Part shown: piece by piece, positions 20,242 through 24,476 of the stretch
Position numbering within the stretch: the first letter of the stretch is position 1
How the letters are laid out: each line of letters starts with the position of its first letter
Source of the DNA: a virus
Direction: 5' to 3' (one strand)
Length of the DNA stretch: 24,476 nucleotides
IMG/VR virus record: IMGVR_UViG_3300029908_000143
Coordinates: 1-24,476 of that record
Translations under genes and position numbers: made by a program
Notes under the pieces: model-generated
Seen by the model: the letters and a program-made list of their open reading frames with translations, nothing else
Databases searched by the model: none
Told to the model about the DNA's origin: nothing

Positions 20242-20781
20242 ATGACAGACCTTACAAGCCTTAACATCCAAGCTAAAGACAATAGCGCACCAGAATACAC
20301 CCTGTGGCCGAAGGGCTACTATAAAGTTGTCGCCATAAAGGAAGAACTGAAGGACTCGTCTTCGGGCGGCAAGTATATCTCAATTGAATTTGAGGTTATC
20401 GACAACAAGCGCAAGTTATGGGGAAGCTACAACATTGTGAATTCAAATGCGGTAACCGTTAAAATTGCGACTGAGCAGCTAGAAAGCTTTGCTTGGGCAG
20501 TTAACATAGCGATGCTCAAAACAAGCGAGGAACTCCTTTACAAAGAATTTAATGCCTATATCGACATCACGCCGGAATCCACTGGCAAGAATGGTACGGT
20601 TTATAAAGCAAAAAACGAGATTAAAGGTTATTACCCCATTTCATGGACGGTGAGCGAGATTGAAGCACATCGCAAGGGTAAGAGCAAAACAGGTGAAAGC
20701 GCCGGTGTTCCGCACACCGCCGCTACTAATACGCCTGTCGGTGCTTCGGCAAGCCCTTGGGCGCGGAAGGCTGCTACCTAG
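20242..20781 (+). CDS. DUF669 ssDNA-binding-like protein
   Basis: This 179-residue protein fits the DUF669 family: 'LWPKGYYKVVAIKEELKDSS', then 'GGKYISIEFEVIDNKRKLWG', 'AVTVKIATEQLESFAWAV' and 'KNEIKGYYP'. It ends in a flexible Ala/Pro/Thr tail with a terminal aromatic ('ASPWARKAAT'). DUF669 proteins have an OB-fold-like core and act as ssDNA-binding partners of phage recombinases. The gene follows the Sak4-like ATPase after 23 bases, with AAAGGAA before the ATG. The tail is low in acidic residues, unlike classical SSB tips. Confidence 0.85.
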   Translation: MTDLTSLNIQAKDNSAPEYTLWPKGYYKVVAIKEELKDSSSGGKYISIEFEVIDNKRKLWGSYNIVNSNAVTVKIATEQLESFAWAVNIAMLKTSEELLYKEFNAYIDITPESTGKNGTVYKAKNEIKGYYPISWTVSEIEAHRKGKSKTGESAGVPHTAATNTPVGASASPWARKAAT

Positions 20782-20794
20782 GCAGGTGAGAAAT

Positions 20795-20832
20795 CGCAGG
20801 ATTAGTCTTTGAGTATAGCGGCTGATCCTGCG
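20795..20832 (+). terminator. Long hairpin after the DUF669-like gene
   Basis: CGCAGGATTAG (20795-20805) and CTGATCCTGCG (20822-20832) form an 11-base stem with one G-U pair and a 16-base loop. A short T-containing stretch (GTTCTTATT) follows, but no T-run. It lies in the 94-base gap before the next gene, so it may stabilise the upstream message or attenuate transcription. Confidence 0.45.
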
Positions 20833-20875
20833 GTTCTTATTAACATAAAATAGATATGTCCGTAAAGGATAAGTC

Positions 20876-21103
20876 ATGCCCAAATATACAATTGATGTCT
20901 TTTTCCAAGATGATGATGCGGAGAACAGATGTAAATGTTCATTATGGATTGATAATGCAGATGATGTTGGTGATGCCTACAGAATTGCACATGAAATAAT
21001 GGAAAATTCTGGACTTAAAAAACCAGTTTTAGGCGCATTGATGCTAGGTCACCACACAACTTGTGGAAATATCATTGTAGAAAAGAAGAAATCAAATGGT
21101 TGA
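20876..21103 (+). CDS. Small hypothetical protein
   Basis: This 75-residue acidic protein starts MPKYTIDVFFQDDDAENRCK and has 'CSLWIDNADDVGDAYRIAHE' next. The pattern suggests a small alpha/beta fold with 'I.VFF.DDD' and 'W.D.ADD..DAY..A.E', seen in other short phage proteins of unknown function. AAAGGAT precedes the ATG. It overlaps the nuclease gene by 8 bases and so is translated with it. Confidence 0.6.
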   Translation: MPKYTIDVFFQDDDAENRCKCSLWIDNADDVGDAYRIAHEIMENSGLKKPVLGALMLGHHTTCGNIIVEKKKSNG

Positions 21104-22034
21104 TTTAACCAGTCTTTTTGACGCCGATAAAACACTCAAGGCTTGCGATAATGCGCTCGTAGCAGCGCAATTCGATGAGAAGCCACGCCCGTATTTGGGG
21201 GCGAGTAGTATTGGGGAAGCTTGTTCGAGGAAGCTGTGGTATCGGCTAAGATGGGTGCGGGAGTTATTCGATGCTGCTGCGCTCAAGCGTTTCAGAGATG
21301 GGCATATAACCGAGCAAACGGTCATCAGCCAGTTGCGATTAAAATTCGAGGTGTCGGATACCCAATGGGGATTTAAGGACATTGACGATCATTTTTCTGG
21401 TCATATAGACGGAACCATCAAGGGCATTATCGAGGCTCCTGCCACCGAACATCTTCTTGAGATAAAGGCAACAAGCGATAAGAAGTTCAACCAGTTGAAA
21501 AAAGCCAAGCTTGAACTTGGCGAGAAGATGGCTCTTCGCAAATGGAATAGCGTTTATTATGCACAGATCGTTCTCTATATGTACTACAAGAAGCTAACAC
21601 GCTCATTCCATGTCGTATCTACGGCTGGTGGTCGTGATTGGATGAGTGTGCGAACGGAAGCGGATAACGGATTCGCCAAAAGCCTAATCGAAAAAGCCCG
21701 TCGTATAATCTACGCCAACGATGCGCCAGAAGGAATCTCTCGTGATCCTGCGTTTTTTGAATGCAAGTGGTGCGGGATGTTTGATGTATGCCATAAGAAA
21801 AAGTTGCCAGAGAGAAATTGCAGAACGTGTCTGCATAGCACACCATCGGCACAAGGATTGTGGCATTGCGATCTGCATAAAATGCCAATGGATTATAACG
21901 AACAATTGGTTGGTTGTCCGTCACACGCATTTATTCCTAGCTTTGTAGCGGGAACTATAAAAACCGTTAATGGTAATTCTATCATTTATACAATGGATAA
22001 TGGTGAGGAATATCACGATGGTGAGGATAAATGA
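21096..22034 (+). CDS. Cas4-like PD-(D/E)XK exonuclease
   Basis: This 312-residue protein has the PD-(D/E)XK nuclease signature: H70 ('FRDGHITEQ'), D105 ('SGHIDGTIKG'), E122 and K124 ('HLLEIKATSD') and Q157 ('YYAQIVLYMY'). It also has C43 ('GEACSRKLWYR') and C223-x2-C226-x5-C232 ('FECKWCGMFDVCHKK'), the spacing of the iron-sulfur cluster of Cas4 and AddB nucleases. A second Cys/His set follows (C242, C245, C258, H261, C274). It probably resects ends for single-strand annealing recombination with the ATPase and DUF669-like genes just upstream. It overlaps the helicase start by 4 bases (ATGA). Confidence 0.85.
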   Translation: MVDLTSLFDADKTLKACDNALVAAQFDEKPRPYLGASSIGEACSRKLWYRLRWVRELFDAAALKRFRDGHITEQTVISQLRLKFEVSDTQWGFKDIDDHFSGHIDGTIKGIIEAPATEHLLEIKATSDKKFNQLKKAKLELGEKMALRKWNSVYYAQIVLYMYYKKLTRSFHVVSTAGGRDWMSVRTEADNGFAKSLIEKARRIIYANDAPEGISRDPAFFECKWCGMFDVCHKKKLPERNCRTCLHSTPSAQGLWHCDLHKMPMDYNEQLVGCPSHAFIPSFVAGTIKTVNGNSIIYTMDNGEEYHDGEDK

Positions 22035-23611
22035 TTTATCTTCTCCGCGATTACCAGCGACAAGCAGTTGATGCTACGTTCGACTTCCTCATTAACAAAG
22101 ACGGAAATCCTCTTGTTGAGATGTGTACGGCTACTGGAAAGAGCGTTGTCATAGCGGAAACGTGCAGAAGAGCCATTGAGATGTCTCCGTATGATAAGAT
22201 ATTGGTCGTCACACATAATCGTGACCTCGTTAAACAGAACTGCGAAAAACTGCATTCTATTGCACCAGAGCTTTCAATCGGTGTCTATTCTGCTGGGCTA
22301 TCGAAAAAACAAATAGGACGACAGGTTACTTTTTGTTCTATTCAAAGTGTTTGGTCAAAAGCCTTCAAGTTCCCATCCATTAGCCTGTTACTTATAGATG
22401 AAGCGCATTCTATCCCATTAAAGGACATGGGAACATGGCGTAAGTTTATCGCTGATCTAAAGATAGCAAACCCATTCTTGCGCGCGATCGGCTATACAGC
22501 CACAGCCTACCGCTTGGGACAGGGTGTCCTTACAGAGGGTGAATTCAAGCTATTTGATGAAACTTGTTATGAATATGGAATCTTAAAGGCTATTGAAGAT
22601 GGGTATGTATGCCCACCTAGGAATATAAGAACAGGAACGCATTATGATACCAGTAAGGTTCATAAAAGAGGCGGTGAGTTCATCGAGAAGGAATTACAAG
22701 CCGCCGTCAACACTGATTATCTAAATCGAAAATGCGTTGATGAAATAATACTGCAAGGTAAAGATAGAAAAGCATGGCTTGTGTTTTGCTCTGGCGTCGA
22801 TCACGCAAGAGCGGTGCGTGACATAATGCGCGAATACGGAATAACATGCGAAACGGTTACGGGCGACACGCCAGCAGCCCAACGTGACGCGTACATTCAA
22901 GGATTGAGAGATGGAACTATCCGGTGTCTAACTAATAATAATTGTCTAACAACTGGCACAGACGTTCCAGCCATTGATTTGATCGCGTGCATGCGTCCGA
23001 CTGGAAGCGCAGGACTATGGACGCAAATGCTTGGAAGGGGCTTCAGACTGCATCCGTCTAAGACAGATTTTCTTGTACTTGATTTCACTCAGAACACACC
23101 GACACATGGTCCGCTAGATAAGATTCGCCCCAAAGGACGCTTATCAGACGGAACGGGCGAGGCTCCCCATAAAATGTGTGTCAATTGCATGTCTGTGGTT
23201 GCTGCAAGCTTAAGAGAATGCCCTGATTGCGGTTATATCTTTCCAATAGATGAAACGCCAAAGATACAAGCTAATGCTGTTGGTGGAGCCTTACTCTCCA
23301 ACCAACTTGATATCCGCACACTAACTATTCGTCAGGTTTATTATTCACGCCATAAAAAGCTAGGAAAGCCAGATAGCTTGAAATGCTCTTATGTCGTGAA
23401 TGAGCAGATAAGCCCAATAACAGAATGGGTCTTTCCAGAAATTGAGAAGAGAAATCGCTTTGATATGTGGTGGATTAAAAGATCAAACCAGTTGCCACCC
23501 AAAGATGTTTCTGGCGCATTAGAGCTACAGGGAACATTAAAGATACCAACGACTATAACAGTCAGAAAAAACGGCAAATGGGAGGAGGTAATTGGTTATG
23601 GATTCGCATGA
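22031..23611 (+). CDS. SF2 DNA helicase, RadD-like
   Basis: This 526-residue protein carries the full SF2 motif set: 'LRDYQRQAV' (5-13), Walker A 'TATGKS' (33-38), DEAH 123-126, 'GYTAT' (154-158), 'SGVDHAR', 'TGTDVP' and motif VI 'QMLGRGFRLHP' (332-342). A zinc finger C383, C386, C397 and C400 ('CVNC...CPDC') follows the helicase core, as in RadD-type enzymes. The C-terminal 110 residues have a DUF3340-like basic domain. It probably works in replication fork or recombination DNA unwinding. Start overlaps the nuclease stop by 4 bases. The end overlaps the next start by 14 bases. Confidence 0.9.
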   Translation: MIYLLRDYQRQAVDATFDFLINKDGNPLVEMCTATGKSVVIAETCRRAIEMSPYDKILVVTHNRDLVKQNCEKLHSIAPELSIGVYSAGLSKKQIGRQVTFCSIQSVWSKAFKFPSISLLLIDEAHSIPLKDMGTWRKFIADLKIANPFLRAIGYTATAYRLGQGVLTEGEFKLFDETCYEYGILKAIEDGYVCPPRNIRTGTHYDTSKVHKRGGEFIEKELQAAVNTDYLNRKCVDEIILQGKDRKAWLVFCSGVDHARAVRDIMREYGITCETVTGDTPAAQRDAYIQGLRDGTIRCLTNNNCLTTGTDVPAIDLIACMRPTGSAGLWTQMLGRGFRLHPSKTDFLVLDFTQNTPTHGPLDKIRPKGRLSDGTGEAPHKMCVNCMSVVAASLRECPDCGYIFPIDETPKIQANAVGGALLSNQLDIRTLTIRQVYYSRHKKLGKPDSLKCSYVVNEQISPITEWVFPEIEKRNRFDMWWIKRSNQLPPKDVSGALELQGTLKIPTTITVRKNGKWEEVIGYGFA

Positions 23612-24026
23612 GATAATCACGAGGAAGGAAGCCATTGAGCGCGGATTGAAGCGGTATTTTACGGGAAAGCCGTGTAAGAATGGGCATGTCGAGGAACGCC
23701 ACACGAAATATCGTGAGTGCATGCAGTGTAACAGAGAGGCTTCTAATGCCACATACAGAAAGTGGCATGCTCAGAAAAGAATGTATGAATTATCATTGGA
23801 AAAAGCAGAGCACGGAGAATCTCCCCAAGATGTGTGTAAATTTATTACACTACAAGAAGCCAAGGCCATTGGTTTGAAAAGATATTTTGACGGACAACCA
23901 TGCGGTCGTGGACATATTAGTCAGAGAACTGTCCAAAGACGAGACTGTGTACAGTGTTCAAGATTGGCTGCAAAGAAATATAAGTCCTCCCTCAAGTGCG
24001 CCGAGCAAGACCAAGAGACAGAATAA
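23598..24026 (+). CDS. Tandem zinc-binding repeat protein, phage HNH-associated type
   Basis: This 142-residue protein has two copies of one domain. Copy 1: 'RKEAIERGLKRYFTGKPCKN', with 'GHVEERHTKYRECMQCNREA'. Copy 2: 'QEAKAIGLKRYFDGQPCGRG', with 'HISQRTVQRRDCVQCSRLAA'. Each has C-x2-GH and C-x2-C spacing, so each can bind one zinc, and both carry 'GLKRYF.G.PC'. I know this unit from phage proteins tied to HNH or endonuclease VII-like nucleases, but the HNH residues themselves are absent. It may bind DNA. The ATG at 23598 is chosen for GGAGGAGGT upstream. Confidence 0.75.
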   Translation: MDSHEIITRKEAIERGLKRYFTGKPCKNGHVEERHTKYRECMQCNREASNATYRKWHAQKRMYELSLEKAEHGESPQDVCKFITLQEAKAIGLKRYFDGQPCGRGHISQRTVQRRDCVQCSRLAAKKYKSSLKCAEQDQETE

Positions 24027-24423
24027 ATGTTTGTATCTCTCGTAAAGTCCTGCAAACCGCCCCCCGATGACCTGCACCCACAAGATACTCACCAAATTCC
24101 TTTTGGGCTTGAGAAGGATAGCTTTTAGCCTTTAGCTCAATAAAGGCTATGCCGCGATTGCGCCATAGGAGCATGAGATCGTACACACCGGATCGTACAC
24201 CGCTTATTTTTAGCTTAGAGCCGCCGCGCACACCAACCTTTGCGCTGCCACCAGCTATTGAACAAACCTCAAGCCTCTCGATTGGGTCTATAAGGCAATA
24301 GATTAGCCTTATTGCTTCCGGCTGGAACTCTTCTTCATCATCCCACCTCTTGTCCAATTCCTCATCTGAATATATCTTAATAACCTTCAGCGGTTCGCGT
24401 GTGAAATGAGAAATCTTCTTCAT
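23992..24423 (-). CDS. VRR-NUC domain nuclease
   Basis: This 143-residue protein has the VRR-NUC core 'GVRSGVYDLMLLWRNRGIAF' with 'IELKAKSYPSQAQKEFGEYL' next. Key residues are D82, E96, K98 and Q107, the PD-(D/E)XK pattern of virus-type replication-repair nucleases, and 'GVxDL...IELK...S..Q' is plain. The N-terminal 50 residues are charged and unassigned. It would cut branched or flapped DNA in recombination. It is on the minus strand and overlaps the convergent zinc-repeat gene by 35 bases. Its start overlaps the preceding minus-strand stop by 4 bases (ATGA). Confidence 0.8.
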   Translation of the reverse strand: MKKISHFTREPLKVIKIYSDEELDKRWDDEEEFQPEAIRLIYCLIDPIERLEVCSIAGGSAKVGVRGGSKLKISGVRSGVYDLMLLWRNRGIAFIELKAKSYPSQAQKEFGEYLVGAGHRGAVCRTLREIQTFILSLGLARRT

Positions 24424-24476
24424 TTCTTTGCAGCCATCTTTTCAAGCATCATTCTGACTTGTGATGTTAAGGTGCG
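24420..24476 (-). CDS. Partial C-terminus of an upstream gene
   Basis: An open minus-strand frame enters from the right edge and ends TLTSQVRMMLEKMAAKK with a TGA that overlaps the VRR-NUC ATG by 4 bases. The 18 visible residues look like the end of a helical protein. Such ATGA coupling is used by many genes in the window, so this is probably a real gene whose body lies outside. Confidence 0.5.
   Translation of the reverse strand, partial: RTLTSQVRMMLEKMAAKK

Overview
This window looks like part of the genome of a tailed bacteriophage (or prophage) with a podovirus head module of the epsilon15/BPP-1 type. The call rests on gene content and order: a terminase, a podovirus-type head-to-tail connector (portal), a Bbp19-like protein, a scaffold, an HK97-fold-type major capsid protein, a Bbp16-like cement protein and a capsid-staple-like protein. 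Ribosome binding sites are strong Shine-Dalgarno types and three good sigma70-like promoters are visible, so a Gram-negative, probably proteobacterial, host is plausible. The host itself cannot be read from the sequence. No integrase, tail or lysis gene lies in the window, so lifestyle is open.

Layout. Positions 1-12771 are minus-strand packaging and head genes, transcribed right to left: a TerS-like gene, a hairpin at its stop codon, an operon promoter (12139-12167), two small genes, TerL, a small exported protein, a GNAT-like protein, a small Gly/Ala/Pro-rich protein, the portal, four small unknown genes, Bbp19-like, a LuxR-type HTH, scaffold, major capsid protein, a strong hairpin, cement protein, three small head-region genes (one very histidine-rich), a 520-residue beta-repeat virion protein, and the start of a capsid-staple-like gene cut by the left edge. 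A single IS200-type transposase (12831-13268) sits just upstream of TerS.

Positions 13380-13907 form a noncoding, AT-rich divergent control region. It holds repeated AATTGTTTGCAAA-type dyads and a consensus plus-strand promoter wrapped in ATCCAT-type operator repeats.

Positions 13908-16337 carry about ten small plus-strand early genes. Most are unrecognised, several share an AGGAGTC ribosome-binding leader, and the block ends in a small Cro/Xre-like HTH gene. Positions 16431-24026 are the replication and recombination module: a Toprim/PriCT-2/helicase protein, a frameshifted small gene, a Sak4-like ATPase, a DUF669 ssDNA-binding-like protein, a Cas4-like PD-(D/E)XK nuclease, an SF2 helicase and a tandem zinc-binding protein. 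Two minus-strand islands oppose it: a small DUF6511-like gene at 18794-18997, and a VRR-NUC nuclease plus a partial upstream gene at the right edge.

Together the plus-strand genes would open, prime, recombine and copy the phage DNA, and the minus-strand genes would build the head and package it. The central control region would time the two. The most notable oddities are the operator arrays, a Toprim domain lacking its second DxD aspartate, an apparent +1 frameshift in a small recombination-module gene, a histidine-rich protein with exact 11-residue repeats, and a nested stem structure just upstream of the primase.
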